A DNA stretch of 64,000 bases from Siphonobacter sp. BAB-5405 (GCF_002872335.1 NZ_NJAG01000001.1:62001-126000), one strand, 5' to 3'. Shown: positions 33,435 to 43,564, numbered from the stretch's first letter. Notes: generated from the letters alone by a model not told the origin. Program-made: numbers and translations.

Positions 33435-35201
33435 TTACGCCACTTTCTCCATTTTTTCCTCCTGATGCCACCACAGTTCCATAAAGCGGGGACCATTGTA
33501 GCGTAACCAGTCAAACGAACCTTCTTCAATGATTCGGCCCTTGTCCATGACGTAAACGTAATCGAAGTCGCGTAAGAGGTGCAGGCGGTGCAGCGAGGAG
33601 ACGATCGCCTTTTCGGGAAACGCCTCGAACATCCGCTGATAAATCAACGCTTCCGTTTTTGGATCGACGCTGGACGTCGGTTCGTCGAGCAATACTACGT
33701 GACTGTGCTGAGCGGCCAGAATTCCCCGGGCCAGAGCCAGCCGCTGTTTTTGTCCACCCGACAGGTTGACTCCTTTTTCCTGAATCTGCGAGTCGAACCC
33801 CTGCGGCAGTTGCTTCACGATTTCGTGGAAATGAGCAATTTCACAGACTTCCCGCAGTTTCGCTTCCTCGAACGGCAGACCCAGCGTGATGTTATAGGCA
33901 ATCGTATTTTCGAAAATTTCCGGCTCCTGCGGGAAAAGCGTTACGGAATCGTACAAGGCTCCCAAATCCGGATACAGCTCGCCATCGATGGCCATTTCGC
34001 AGCCGGGCTTGGGCTGGTACAATCCCCGCAACAGGGCGAGCAAAGTACTTTTGCCACTGCCACTTTCCCCGATCAGGGCAATGCGTTGTCCCCGCTGAAT
34101 TCGCAGGTTCAGGCCTTTCAGACCCGTCACGCGTTCGTCAGACTGGTGGGAAAAATGAATATTTTTTAGCTCAATCGCCTGCCAGTCGGGAGGTATCGTT
34201 TCAATGGCTTCCGGACGGTGATTATTTTCGTAGGCCTCGGCAATGTCGTTGGCCGTTTGCAGGTCGGTATTGTAGCGAACGATGTCCGTATACTGCCAGG
34301 CTACATCCTGAAATACGCTCGTAAACTGGTTCACGTAGCCGAGCAGCGTGACCAGTCCACCCACGTAAAAAGCCTGTGACGGATCGCTGTTCTGATAAAT
34401 GTAACCCAGCGTAATGACACCGTAAATCAGGCTAATCATCATTTCAGCCGTGAACCATTTCCATTCATTAATTACGACGTTTTTACGAAAGGCTGGAAAC
34501 AGCTTCGATACCTTTTGCATTAGTCCGGTTTCCATACTGTTTTCCAGCCGTAAGGTAATCACGGTAAGAATGTTGGAAAGGCTGTCAAAGAGCGTGGCAG
34601 ATACCTCGTGTTCACCCTCGTTGACTTCATTCAGCGTCCGAACGAAAGGCTTATCAAACATAAAAATGATGCGTAGCGTCACGATACCAATGCCTACCCC
34701 GATCATGCCAAATAGCGGGGAAAAGTACAGCATGGCTCCCAGTGACAAGGCAAACTTCATCAGGGCGTGCAGGTACGTAAAGCCGTTCTGGAAAAAGAGA
34801 CGCAGGGCTTCGTAGGCCTTCCGAATCCGGTTGATCGTGGCTCCCGAGTGGTGATCTTTATGCCATTTGACGGGCAAATGCAGGGCCTGGTGGTATCGTT
34901 CCTGTAGAAAGTTACGGCTTAGATTAAAAGCCAGTTCCCGCTCTACCACGCGGGCCGGACCGTGAAACGCCCAGAAAACCAGCCGCAGACCGATATACCC
35001 CAGGATGTACCAGAGGGAATACCGCAGGGCATGCACACCGTCTTTTTGAAGCTGATTAACCAGCCAGCCCAGCATCAGGGGTAAACTGGCATTGACTAAA
35101 TTGGAAAGAATAAACAGCGTATACACGCCTACATACCGGCCTCTTTCATGCCGGGCATACTGCCACGCGGTACGCAGCAGCGAAACATAAGGATTACGCA
35201 T
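33435..35201 (-). CDS. ABC transporter, fused permease and ATPase (exporter type)
   Basis: The 588-aa half-transporter has a six-helix membrane domain (~20-310) and a C-terminal ATPase domain. The Walker A GESGSGKST is near residue 377, the signature LSGGQKQRLALARG near 480 and the Walker B VVLLDEPTS near 500, all intact. The layout is that of MsbA/LmrA-like exporters, which work as dimers and move lipids, peptides or drugs outward at the inner membrane. It is the last gene of a minus-strand run YkgJ-tsaE-ABC (40 nt from tsaE), closed by a terminator. The substrate is unknown. Confidence 0.9.
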   Translation of the reverse strand: MRNPYVSLLRTAWQYARHERGRYVGVYTLFILSNLVNASLPLMLGWLVNQLQKDGVHALRYSLWYILGYIGLRLVFWAFHGPARVVERELAFNLSRNFLQERYHQALHLPVKWHKDHHSGATINRIRKAYEALRLFFQNGFTYLHALMKFALSLGAMLYFSPLFGMIGVGIGIVTLRIIFMFDKPFVRTLNEVNEGEHEVSATLFDSLSNILTVITLRLENSMETGLMQKVSKLFPAFRKNVVINEWKWFTAEMMISLIYGVITLGYIYQNSDPSQAFYVGGLVTLLGYVNQFTSVFQDVAWQYTDIVRYNTDLQTANDIAEAYENNHRPEAIETIPPDWQAIELKNIHFSHQSDERVTGLKGLNLRIQRGQRIALIGESGSGKSTLLALLRGLYQPKPGCEMAIDGELYPDLGALYDSVTLFPQEPEIFENTIAYNITLGLPFEEAKLREVCEIAHFHEIVKQLPQGFDSQIQEKGVNLSGGQKQRLALARGILAAQHSHVVLLDEPTSSVDPKTEALIYQRMFEAFPEKAIVSSLHRLHLLRDFDYVYVMDKGRIIEEGSFDWLRYNGPRFMELWWHQEEKMEKVA

Positions 35202-35241
35202 GGGGGAAAAAAGGATACCTTAAAAACGGAACGTCCGCGTA

Positions 35242-35667
35242 TTAGCTCTGCACGCGAATCGTTCGGGAATCGTCGGGGTTAGGGATGATGGACACCAATA
35301 AAGCATCGGGGGGCCACAGGTTCGGAATCAACGAGGGCCATTCAACAAAACAGTACGCTCCTGAATCAAAATACTCTTCTACGCCCAAATCCAAGGCTTC
35401 AATTTCTGACTTAATCCGATAGAAATCAAAGTGGTACACCGTTTCACCCGCTTGGGTGGCATATTCATTCACCAAGGCAAAGGTCGGACTCTGTACGGTC
35501 TGGCTTACGCCCAGTACCCCGCACAACGCTTTGATAAAAGTGGTTTTGCCCGCTCCCATCTCGCCCTCAAATAGCCACACGGTACGCTCCTTCCCATACG
35601 CCAGCACCTGACGGGCGGTTTCTGAAAGTTCCGAAAGCGAAGGGCAATGAAATTCCTGAATCTGCAT
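35242..35667 (-). CDS. tsaE: tRNA threonylcarbamoyladenosine biosynthesis ATPase TsaE
   Basis: The 141-aa small P-loop protein has Walker A GEMGAGKTT at residues 35-43 and the TsaE signature VQSPTFALVNEY, followed by YHFDFYRI. A FVEWP motif closes the core. It works with TsaB and TsaD to make t6A37 in ANN-decoding tRNAs by driving TsaD turnover. TsaD is encoded 8 kb away on the other strand (43707-44705); TsaB and TsaC are not in the window. It lies 14 nt after the YkgJ-type gene and 40 nt before the ABC transporter, all on one strand. Length is usual for the family. Confidence 0.95.
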   Translation of the reverse strand: MQIQEFHCPSLSELSETARQVLAYGKERTVWLFEGEMGAGKTTFIKALCGVLGVSQTVQSPTFALVNEYATQAGETVYHFDFYRIKSEIEALDLGVEEYFDSGAYCFVEWPSLIPNLWPPDALLVSIIPNPDDSRTIRVQS

Positions 35668-35681
35668 GATGGGAAAGGGCC

Positions 35682-36143
35682 TCAGGCCGGTACTAGGTGC
35701 TGTAAACGATCAACGATGGTAGCCACAGCCGGACAAATCGTCGTATTTGCTAACGTCAGATCCAGAATCTGAACCATTCGCCGTCGGTCGGTATGGGGGT
35801 ACTCCCGACAGGCTTTGGGGCGTACTTCGTAAATCGAACAGTAGTTATCGCTGCCTAAGAAGGTACAGGGCGAACTATTGAGTACGTAGTGCCGATCTTC
35901 GTCCAGGTGTAAATATCGGTCAATCAAATCCGAGGGGCGAATCCGCAGGTGTTTGGCGATGCGGTCAATATCCGTATCCGTAAAAATGGGACTGGTCGTC
36001 TTACAGCAATTGGCACAGGCCAGACAATCGACTTCCTCAAAAACTTCTTCGTGCAATTGCTCAAAAGCTTCGTCTAATTTTTTAGGTTTACGGGCCTTGA
36101 GCCGATTTAAATACCGCTTATGTTCCGCGTAACGCTCATTCAT
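35682..36143 (-). CDS. YkgJ family cysteine cluster protein
   Basis: The 153-aa protein has the cysteine cluster Cys40-x2-Cys43-x2-Cys46-Cys47 (DCLACANCCKTTSPIF). Later cysteines lie in SSPCTFLGSDNYCSIYEVRP and KACREYP, a standard layout for the YkgJ/Fe-S or zinc binding family. The function is unknown; the cysteines probably bind an Fe-S cluster or zinc. It is cytosolic. It is the first gene of the run with tsaE and the ABC transporter. A -7-like box (36148-36155, TATTTTTG on the minus strand) ends 4 nt before the ATG, so its mRNA may have almost no leader. The spacer to the divergent oxidoreductase gene carries a paired-arm element. Confidence 0.88.
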   Translation of the reverse strand: MNERYAEHKRYLNRLKARKPKKLDEAFEQLHEEVFEEVDCLACANCCKTTSPIFTDTDIDRIAKHLRIRPSDLIDRYLHLDEDRHYVLNSSPCTFLGSDNYCSIYEVRPKACREYPHTDRRRMVQILDLTLANTTICPAVATIVDRLQHLVPA

Positions 36144-36161
36144 TGTACAAAAATAATAGAT

Positions 36162-36287
36162 TAGTTTTCAGTTTATTGTTTTCGGTTTACAGTTATTCTT
36201 TGAAAATCAGTGGCTCCTTTTCCCCAGGCCCGGGGGTATACTTTTACTAACTGAACACTGTAGACCGAAAACTGACCACTTACTGCC
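36162..36287. repeat. Paired-arm inverted element, AGTTTTCAGT/AGTTTACAGT word type
   Basis: The left arm (36162-36193) runs TAGTTTTCAG, GTTTTCGGTTTACAGT. The right arm (36250-36277) runs CTGAACACTGTAGACCG, AAAACTGACC. Segments 36178-36193 and 36257-36272 are inverted copies with 15 of 16 positions matching. The 63-nt centre has a small GC-rich palindrome (CCCCAGGCCCGGGG). It fills the spacer between two divergent genes, so it cannot be a simple terminator of both. Confidence 0.75.
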
Positions 36288-37331
36288 ATGATTCGTACTG
36301 CTCTTGCTGGTTTCGGAGATTCTGCTCATTATCTCCACGCCCCCTTTATTCTGGCGAATCCCGCCTTTCAACTTACGCACGTCTTCGAACGTTCCAAAAA
36401 CCGGGCAGCGGAGGCTTATCCTTTTTTGCAGACGGTACGTACGTTTGAAGCTCTGCTGGAAAACCCGGAGATCGATCTGATCATCATCAATACGCCCAAC
36501 GATACCCACGCGGACTATACCCGAAAAGCGTTGCAGGCGGGCAAACACGTCGTTGTGGAAAAGCCCTTCACGCCTACTGTCGAAGAAGCCGAAGAACTGA
36601 TTGAGCTGGCTCGGGAACAAAACCGGGTACTCAGCGTATACCATAACCGTCGCTGGGACAGTGATTTCCGTACGGTCCAACAGGTACTGGAATCCGGCGA
36701 ACTGGGCGAAGTGCATACCTACGAAGCTCACTTCGACCGGTATAAGCCCGTTTTAAATCCAAAAGCCTGGAAAGAAACCAATTCTGCCGGTAGTGGAACT
36801 CTTTACGATCTGGGTTCGCACATTCTGGATCAGGTTCTGGTACTGTTCGGTCGTCCGCAATCGGTATGGGCCAACATTTGGACGCAACGGGAAGGCTCCC
36901 AGATTGATGATGCTTTTGATTTACACTTGAATTACGGTCGGTTACGGGTACGCTTACGTTCAAGTCTGCTCGTGCAGGAGCCTGCTCCCCGCTATACGCT
37001 GCATGGTACGCACGGGAGTTTTCTCAAACCGGGTATTGATATTCAGGAAGATCAGTTGAAGGCGGGTGAGATCATGCCGGGTCACCCCAACTTTGGTGTA
37101 GAACCCGAATCACTCTGGGGCTTGCTGCATACGGATGTAGACGGACAGAGCATTTCCCGAAAAATGGAAAGCTTACCCGGTGACTGGGGCATTTTCTACC
37201 AAAACGTAGCGGATGCCATTACCGATGATGCCGAATTGTTTGTGAAACCCGAGCAGATGGTTACGCAGTTGAAAGTCATCGAAGCGGCTTTTCAAAGTAC
37301 ACAAACGGGCCAGACCGTTCATTTGTCCTAA
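36288..37331 (+). CDS. Gfo/Idh/MocA family oxidoreductase
   Basis: The 347-aa protein has an N-terminal Rossmann domain (IRTALAGFGDSAHYLHAPF; the LIIINTPNDTHADYTRKAL region) and the family motif EKP at residues 91-93, whose Lys contributes to catalysis. The C-terminal domain holds GSGTLYDLGSHILDQVLVLF, usual for sugar-type dehydrogenases. Members oxidise or reduce sugars, inositols and their derivatives with NAD(P). There is no signal peptide, so it is cytosolic. It is divergent from the YkgJ operon, with a hairpin shortly after its stop. No sugar genes lie directly beside it, so the substrate stays open. Confidence 0.92.
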   Translation: MIRTALAGFGDSAHYLHAPFILANPAFQLTHVFERSKNRAAEAYPFLQTVRTFEALLENPEIDLIIINTPNDTHADYTRKALQAGKHVVVEKPFTPTVEEAEELIELAREQNRVLSVYHNRRWDSDFRTVQQVLESGELGEVHTYEAHFDRYKPVLNPKAWKETNSAGSGTLYDLGSHILDQVLVLFGRPQSVWANIWTQREGSQIDDAFDLHLNYGRLRVRLRSSLLVQEPAPRYTLHGTHGSFLKPGIDIQEDQLKAGEIMPGHPNFGVEPESLWGLLHTDVDGQSISRKMESLPGDWGIFYQNVADAITDDAELFVKPEQMVTQLKVIEAAFQSTQTGQTVHLS

Positions 37332-37344
37332 ATTTTATTTCCTT

Positions 37345-37366
37345 CCCGAAAGTGCTGACTTTCGGG
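37345..37366 (+). terminator. Hairpin after the Gfo/Idh/MocA gene
   Basis: A perfect 9-bp stem CCCGAAAGT/ACTTTCGGG with a 4-nt loop lies 13 nt after the stop, followed by a moderately T-rich stretch. Confidence 0.75.
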
Positions 37367-37486
37367 GAGTTACTCTTCTTGAGCGTACTCTTTACACACA
37401 TCCCTACGTCAATTAATGACTTTTTAAGGAATTCCCAGCACCATTTCGCACTGCGAATAGTTATACTTATATCGTGAAATGGAGTT

Positions 37487-38716
37487 ATGGAAACAGTTCA
37501 TACTGAGAATATTTCAATTCGTACCCACTCATTATCCAATCTTTGGCGTACGGCTGAGCGTGGCGGTTATCCGGCAGCCTTGTGGCGATTACCGCGAGCT
37601 TCAGAAAAACAGCTGATTATTGATTTATCGAGCGAAGACCGTCGTCTGAAAGCCGATCTGGAAGAATTGCCTGCTGGGTTTGCCATCAGTCCTTTTCTAA
37701 ATCCGGAAGGCGAGCAGACGCGTTTTTTGCGGGCTGATCTTTACTTTTCGTTTGATGCGGAAGAAACCCTGATTGCCGAAGAAATCACTGCATCGGCAGA
37801 TTTCTGGCGTATTCAGGCGTTTGAAGATGATGCCGACGATGATTCCGAAGACGTACCCGAGTATCACCTGAAACCCATTCCAATGGACGGAAATGCGGGT
37901 TCGGAACGGGAGAAGTTCGAGGAAGCCGTTCGGCAGGCCGTTACGGAAATGAAGCTCGGAGCTTTTCAGAAGGTCGTCCTTTCCCGGCGTAAATGGGTGG
38001 AACTGCCTGCCCGTTTTGATCACGTGGCTGCCTTTCATCGACTTTGCGAAACCTATCCTAATGCGTTTATTTCGCTCGTTTCCTTACCGGAGTCGGGTTG
38101 CGTCTGGCTGGGAGCAACGCCCGAAGTGCTCGTCAGTCAGGATCAACAGGGCATCTTTCGAACGATGTCGCTGGCGGGTACACAATCCGCAACGGACGCT
38201 CGGCAGCAACCCGTTTCCCTGGAACATGCCCGGTGGTCGGACAAGGAGATTGAAGAACACGCGTTGGTGAGCCGGTATATCATTGAGTGTTTTAAGAAAA
38301 TTAGGTTGCGGGAATACCAGGAAAGTGGCCCCAAAACGGTCAAAGCCGGTAACCTCCTGCACCTGCGTACGGATTTTCAGGTGGATACCCAGGCCGTTAA
38401 TTTTCCGCAGTTGGGCACGGTTATGCTGGATTTGCTGCACCCCACTTCGGCGGTTTGCGGTACGCCGAAATCCTCGGCCCTTCGCTTCATCGAACATTAC
38501 GAAAACTACGACCGAAGCTATTACAGTGGCTTCCTCGGTCCGATTAATATTCACAACGAATCCCATTTGTTCGTCAACTTACGGACCATGCAGATGGAAG
38601 GCGATCAGGCCGTTTTATACGCCGGAGCGGGCATTACAGAAAACTCAATTCCGGAACAGGAATGGCACGAAACTGAAATGAAATGCCAGACCTTACTCGC
38701 CGCCCTGGCCTTGTAA
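37487..38716 (+). CDS. Isochorismate synthase (chorismate-binding family)
   Basis: The 409-aa protein has the chorismate-binding fold over residues ~140-405: KVVLSRRKWVEL, GCVWLGATPEVLVS, the MSLAGTQSA segment, SAVCGTPKSSALRFIEHYE, and the closing FVNLRTMQ and YAGAGITENSIPEQEWHETE. These fit isochorismate synthases (MenF/EntC) better than anthranilate synthase or salicylate synthase. In this lineage the probable role is the first step of menaquinone synthesis, giving isochorismate from chorismate in the cytosol. No other men genes are beside it, and no siderophore genes are seen, which also favours menaquinone. It is transcribed alone, with a strong terminator shared with tamB. Confidence 0.88.
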   Translation: METVHTENISIRTHSLSNLWRTAERGGYPAALWRLPRASEKQLIIDLSSEDRRLKADLEELPAGFAISPFLNPEGEQTRFLRADLYFSFDAEETLIAEEITASADFWRIQAFEDDADDDSEDVPEYHLKPIPMDGNAGSEREKFEEAVRQAVTEMKLGAFQKVVLSRRKWVELPARFDHVAAFHRLCETYPNAFISLVSLPESGCVWLGATPEVLVSQDQQGIFRTMSLAGTQSATDARQQPVSLEHARWSDKEIEEHALVSRYIIECFKKIRLREYQESGPKTVKAGNLLHLRTDFQVDTQAVNFPQLGTVMLDLLHPTSAVCGTPKSSALRFIEHYENYDRSYYSGFLGPINIHNESHLFVNLRTMQMEGDQAVLYAGAGITENSIPEQEWHETEMKCQTLLAALAL

Positions 38717-38736
38717 GTACCTTACGATTTTAACGC

Positions 38737-38768
38737 AAAGCGGCCCGAACCAAAGTTCGGGCCGCTTT
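38737..38768. terminator. Bidirectional terminator (isochorismate synthase / tamB)
   Basis: A 14-bp perfect stem (38737-38750 / 38755-38768) has a GCGGCCCGAAC core, a 4-nt loop and A3/T3 flanks, between convergent genes. Confidence 0.92.
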
Positions 38769-38773
38769 TATTT

Positions 38774-41700
38774 TCAGGGCTTATAGGCTTCCGTCGTACG
38801 GGCGGGTTGCCGGGTCGTATCGGGTCGGGTTGTATCCGTTGGAGTCACGGCGGACGGTGTTACTTTTTTCTTCGGGAAGAAATAATTGAAGCTTTTCGTA
38901 TACAGTACACTACCCCCTACCGTCGGCGTATTCTGGTTGATGGTACTTTGCAGGAATGTGTTTTGCGGGAAACGGCTAAAGGCTTTCAATCGCCAGCGGG
39001 CGTCGGGTGTTACAGTCCATTCCGCGGCCCAGTCGCCAATGAGGTTCGCATTCTGCGTGCTGTACACCGATGAAAACCCACCGTCCCGACTAATCGTCAG
39101 GCCATTCCCGAAATTATACGATACGCGGGCCCGAAGCTGATCGGCCAGGTTTTGATTCGAACCAATCACGTTCACGGTATTGATATCCACTTCCACGCCA
39201 TTGGCTACTTTGGAAAGGATGTCACTCAGCACGCTGGTACCTGTTTCCGCCAGCAAATTCAGTACGTTGATGTCGCGGAACGCCTGCGAGTTCTGCGGAA
39301 TCAGTCGTCCCGAAAACAGGATACTACTCACCTGATTGTTTAGCTCCTGCTCATCATTGGCAATGCGGGCTTCAAAAGCCTGTACTGAACCGGAGAACTG
39401 TGGTTCCAGTGGGTATTCTTTAATTTTTAACCCAAAGCCAACGTTTGGCTTCATCAGCCGATCTTTCAAACTGATCGTCACCTCCACCGGATACGCCCGC
39501 CGGGCCTGAGCCGAAGAAGTCTGATCATTGCTCAGGTTCATGATGGGCGTCAGGGAAGTGAGTTTGGTATACGAAGCTTTAACGTCCACGTAGGCTTCAT
39601 AGGGATCGCCGTACCAGCTAATGCGACTGTTGGGCTGAATGGCAAATTCCTTGGAAACCAGTGCTTCGTACTTGTAATAGTACTTCCCTTTTTCCAGCTC
39701 ATACGTTCCCCGCATGGCGAATTCGCCTTTCGTATCTACTTCCAGATTCAGGTTACTGTGTCCGTAGGCCTCCAGTCGGTCACCCGTTCGACGATCGAGT
39801 AGCAGAATACATTTGGCATCGGGCGTAATATTGAAGTTGAAGTCCATTCGAATGCCCGTACGCACCTTACGGGGCAAATTCAGGTCCTCTTCCTTCTTCT
39901 TAATGGCCAGATTTACAAACTGGATGTAATCCGTGTTACTTACCTCCGAAGCATTATCAATCGGAATGGTGATTTCTGTACCGGGTCGAGTGGTGGCGTT
40001 GGATTTTACGATCAGGTTATCCAGTGAACCCACACTTTCCACGCTCACATCGCCCGTTACGTAAGCTTTACCATAAAAAAGTTTGTTATCCTTACTGGTC
40101 GTATTGAGCACTTTAAAGTTTTTCAGATTAGCCTTTAAATCCATGGCGTAACTGCCATTACCGCCCGAATACATGCCCAGCCGGAGCTTACCCGTATTGC
40201 CTTCTTCGTCACTTATGCCCATCTGGGCCTGAATTTCGCCCCCCCGGAAACGGATGGTATCGGAAAAAGCCAGCCGTACGCCCAGATAATCGAAGCGAAG
40301 TTGTCCACGTTTCACGTCTACCAATCCCCCCAGTTTCGGATCGCGGGGGGTACCACGGATCAGGAGTTTCCCACTGGCCTGTCCTTTGATTTCCGAGAAA
40401 AGGTCTTCCGTAAACGGTTCAAAAATCTGTAAGTCAGTTCGGTTCAGCGTGGCAACGAGGTCAAGCGAATTGTCATCCTGCTCGGGCGAGTACGTCCCCT
40501 TTACGTTTAGAATCGGGTTGTTCATCCGATCGACGCCCATATTGATATTTACCCGTTGATTGGTACGGTCCCACTGCGACGAAGCCGTTACGTTGCCAAT
40601 CAGAAAACCTTTATATACGAGTTCATCCACGTTCAGGTTACCGTCCAGATTAATGTTTTCGTAGGCATCTCGCATGGATAATTCTCCATTGAGCGTCCCT
40701 TTCACGTTTACCTGTAAAATCGGTTGGAGCGTAGCCAGGTTAAAGTCCTGAGCCTTGAGGGAAAGGGTTTGTAGTGGATCCCTGGAAACCAAGCCGTTAA
40801 TGGCAATCGACTGCTCCACATTGCGGAAGGTCAGATCACTGACCTGAATAGTTGAACCCGTCAGCCGAATCCGGTTCTCTGTATTCACGTTCCAGTCCTG
40901 ATCCAGAATCCGGACCCGGGAACGGCGAAAGTGCAGATCGGTCCCTTCCGGCCGGAAAAAAATATCCCCGTTCAGGTTAAGTCGGTTGGTACTTTGCTGT
41001 TGCCGTAGACGACTGGTAAAGGCAATGTGATCTTTTTCCCAGGAAGCTTCCACCTGTAAGGCTTCCGTTGGGGCCGCTGAATAGATTTGCTGCTGTTGGG
41101 AGGTAATGACTGCTGAAGCCAATACGTCGTTCTGATTAGCGTATTTGGACGTGTTGAGGTCTACTTCGGAGTGGTAGAACTTATACTTTTCAATCAGTAA
41201 CGTATCAACTTTGGCGTTCAGCGAAAATACCGATGTCGCTCCCATCGTAAAGGCTCCTTCTACCCGCGTATTCGGCGAAAGATAGCCGCCGGGATACAGA
41301 AAAGCCATCAGCGGTCGGGCGTCTTTAAAGTCAACGGAGTAATCCAGACTGTAGCGGTCGATGATGGACGACTTTTTGGCTTTTCGGCGGTAATAGTCCT
41401 GTCGGGTGGAGTCCAGTTCCGTGAAATAAATTTTGTACTCTTCTACCAGATTGGGTAAGTCTTTCAGGGCTTGTGACAAGGCAAAGGGCCCCTCGACAGT
41501 GGCATTCAGAATATCCGTTTGCAGGGAAATATACCGACTGCTTACGGGTTTGGGTACGAAGAGATACAGCGTATCAATGAGCAGGTTCCGGTCGCCTTCT
41601 TCGAGCATTCGCGTCAGATACGTATTTTTCAGGCGGGCGACGCCGTACATCTGATCCAGCTCAAGCCCCGTCCAGACGACGTGCACTTCCGATTGTAACC

Positions 41701-43564
41701 GCATGTCTTCTTCGGATACACCCAGCGGATGCAACATGGCCCGGCTGATGGTGCCGTCAATGTCGAAGTAGTTGCGTTTCTGACGCAGGTCGGCTTTCCC
41801 TTCCAGATCGAATACCAGATTGGTATCCTTCATGGCTACTTTTCCCTCAAACAACCCGAGTTGCAAGGCTCCGTCCACGCGGATATTCCGGTAGTTATAA
41901 CCCTGGAATCCAACCTGTTTAACGTCCGTATTAAGCCTGACTGTTGCCGTTTCTTTATCGAATCCGGCCCCTTCAATCTGGCCCTTCAAATCAATCGTTT
42001 GGAGCAGTTTGGGATCTTTAATTAAATCGCCCAGGGCAAAATCGGCGAGTTCAATATTGCCTTTGTACGTTGAATTTTCGATGTCATCGGCAATCTTCAT
42101 ACTCAGGTCAGGCACGATCGTGCCGAGTCCGGTTTTCAGGATTCCCTTCGCCCGAAAATCATTGTAACGACCCGCGAAAAGTCCCTGATAATCCAGCGTA
42201 CCAAATTCTTTAATGGTTTCTTCGGCGGTTTTTCCCGTATACTGAGCCAAATCCTGAGCGTTCGTTACAAACTGACTCAGGCGAAAATCCATATCCGACG
42301 TTTCAAAATCGGGTAAGCCTTTAAAGGCAAACGTACCCGCCGCCCGACTTTGCTTGCCGTAACGCAGGTCGGTAGCGTTGAAAACAAAATCCCGAACGGT
42401 TCCGTCGAAGTGTCCCGACGCCTGCCAGCGGTCGTTAAACTGGTATAAGGAGGAGGCAAAGCGGGCCAGGTCATTGGCATAAACGACGCTTTGACTGAGA
42501 TCGGCAATGATGCGTACCTTCTCGTTAAAGTCACCTAAATCCCGGCTTCTTTTGTATCGGAATTCGATATGTTTACGCAGCGTCGAACGATTGACGTGTA
42601 CGAGTAGATTTTCAAACCGCATCTGCTGGGCGGAGAAAAAGAACTTCGTATCGAACTTATGAATACGCAACTGAGCGACGCGGTCAATCCCCCGTAACTG
42701 CGTAATGTCGGCAGCAATGGTATCTGCAAAAACCAGGAAGTTTTTAACGTTGCCGTTTAGCTCATGAATGACAAAGTGATTGTAATCAAAGGTGCCTTTT
42801 CGTCGGAAAGGTTCTTTGCGGGGATCGTCGTAGTGAAATTCTCCCCCTTCCACCAAGCCCTCGCCAATGGTGAAGGGAATTACTTTCGGCGGGCCTTTCC
42901 GAGGCGTTTTAGGAGCCGTAAGCCGGTCGATGGCATTGATGAAACCATCGATGTTTAAATCCCCGTTGGGTTGTACGACCAATCGGACGTCGGGACCCAC
43001 CAGTTTGACCTGATCGAGATGGATGTTGGTACTGGCCGAATCAATGAGTTTGAATAACGCCAGATTGACTTCTAATCGCTTGACGTCAATCATGGGTTTA
43101 CGAAGCGTATCCGGAATGGAAACCTGTTCCAGAATAAGATTATCGGGAAAGCGATAATTCACGCGGCCAATGCTAACGGGATAGTGCGTCTGCTCGTAGA
43201 ACCACTCCGTAACGTATCGCGTCAGCCTGGTCTGAATGGCTGGAATGCGTAGAAAGGCCATCAGGCTAATCGTAAACCCAAACGCCAGCGTGAGGATTAT
43301 GGTCGCGTTACGGAGTACAATGGGGGATTCCCGGGCGATGCGAGGCAGGACCCAGGCCCGTAGCCGGGGAACAAAAATTAATAAAAGTACTCCGAGGGTA
43401 AACAGGGGTAAGCCGATGAACAGCAGTTTACGTTCCAGATTCTCCTGCTCGGCTTCGGTAAACGTAACCCACGAAAACCGAACTGCTATCGCTAGCCCGA
43501 TGAAAGCTACCAACGCCAGGGTTAGCAGGGTTCGAAGGGTGAAACGGAGGAGCGATCGCATCAT
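38774..43564 (-). CDS. tamB: Translocation/assembly module TamB (DUF490)
   Basis: The product is 1596 aa from the ATG at 43564; the next codon is also ATG, and the longer frame would need TTG. Two N-terminal hydrophobic stretches (RFTLRTLLTLALVAFIGLAI; IILTLAFGFTISLMAFLRI) anchor it in the inner membrane. The body is a very long repetitive beta-rich stretch with AsmA-like features (DLNIDGFINAIDRL near the start). The C-terminal ~400 residues are the TamB domain (RGTPRDPKLGGLVDVKRGQL; ELNNQVSSILFSGRLIP; VSYNFGNGLTISRDGG). TamB-type proteins bridge the periplasm and are linked to phospholipid transport to the outer membrane and to barrel insertion with TamA. The size is large compared with E. 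coli (1259 aa) but normal for Bacteroidota. It is divergent from tsaD. Confidence 0.93.
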   Translation of the reverse strand: MMRSLLRFTLRTLLTLALVAFIGLAIAVRFSWVTFTEAEQENLERKLLFIGLPLFTLGVLLLIFVPRLRAWVLPRIARESPIVLRNATIILTLAFGFTISLMAFLRIPAIQTRLTRYVTEWFYEQTHYPVSIGRVNYRFPDNLILEQVSIPDTLRKPMIDVKRLEVNLALFKLIDSASTNIHLDQVKLVGPDVRLVVQPNGDLNIDGFINAIDRLTAPKTPRKGPPKVIPFTIGEGLVEGGEFHYDDPRKEPFRRKGTFDYNHFVIHELNGNVKNFLVFADTIAADITQLRGIDRVAQLRIHKFDTKFFFSAQQMRFENLLVHVNRSTLRKHIEFRYKRSRDLGDFNEKVRIIADLSQSVVYANDLARFASSLYQFNDRWQASGHFDGTVRDFVFNATDLRYGKQSRAAGTFAFKGLPDFETSDMDFRLSQFVTNAQDLAQYTGKTAEETIKEFGTLDYQGLFAGRYNDFRAKGILKTGLGTIVPDLSMKIADDIENSTYKGNIELADFALGDLIKDPKLLQTIDLKGQIEGAGFDKETATVRLNTDVKQVGFQGYNYRNIRVDGALQLGLFEGKVAMKDTNLVFDLEGKADLRQKRNYFDIDGTISRAMLHPLGVSEEDMRLQSEVHVVWTGLELDQMYGVARLKNTYLTRMLEEGDRNLLIDTLYLFVPKPVSSRYISLQTDILNATVEGPFALSQALKDLPNLVEEYKIYFTELDSTRQDYYRRKAKKSSIIDRYSLDYSVDFKDARPLMAFLYPGGYLSPNTRVEGAFTMGATSVFSLNAKVDTLLIEKYKFYHSEVDLNTSKYANQNDVLASAVITSQQQQIYSAAPTEALQVEASWEKDHIAFTSRLRQQQSTNRLNLNGDIFFRPEGTDLHFRRSRVRILDQDWNVNTENRIRLTGSTIQVSDLTFRNVEQSIAINGLVSRDPLQTLSLKAQDFNLATLQPILQVNVKGTLNGELSMRDAYENINLDGNLNVDELVYKGFLIGNVTASSQWDRTNQRVNINMGVDRMNNPILNVKGTYSPEQDDNSLDLVATLNRTDLQIFEPFTEDLFSEIKGQASGKLLIRGTPRDPKLGGLVDVKRGQLRFDYLGVRLAFSDTIRFRGGEIQAQMGISDEEGNTGKLRLGMYSGGNGSYAMDLKANLKNFKVLNTTSKDNKLFYGKAYVTGDVSVESVGSLDNLIVKSNATTRPGTEITIPIDNASEVSNTDYIQFVNLAIKKKEEDLNLPRKVRTGIRMDFNFNITPDAKCILLLDRRTGDRLEAYGHSNLNLEVDTKGEFAMRGTYELEKGKYYYKYEALVSKEFAIQPNSRISWYGDPYEAYVDVKASYTKLTSLTPIMNLSNDQTSSAQARRAYPVEVTISLKDRLMKPNVGFGLKIKEYPLEPQFSGSVQAFEARIANDEQELNNQVSSILFSGRLIPQNSQAFRDINVLNLLAETGTSVLSDILSKVANGVEVDINTVNVIGSNQNLADQLRARVSYNFGNGLTISRDGGFSSVYSTQNANLIGDWAAEWTVTPDARWRLKAFSRFPQNTFLQSTINQNTPTVGGSVLYTKSFNYFFPKKKVTPSAVTPTDTTRPDTTRQPARTTEAYKP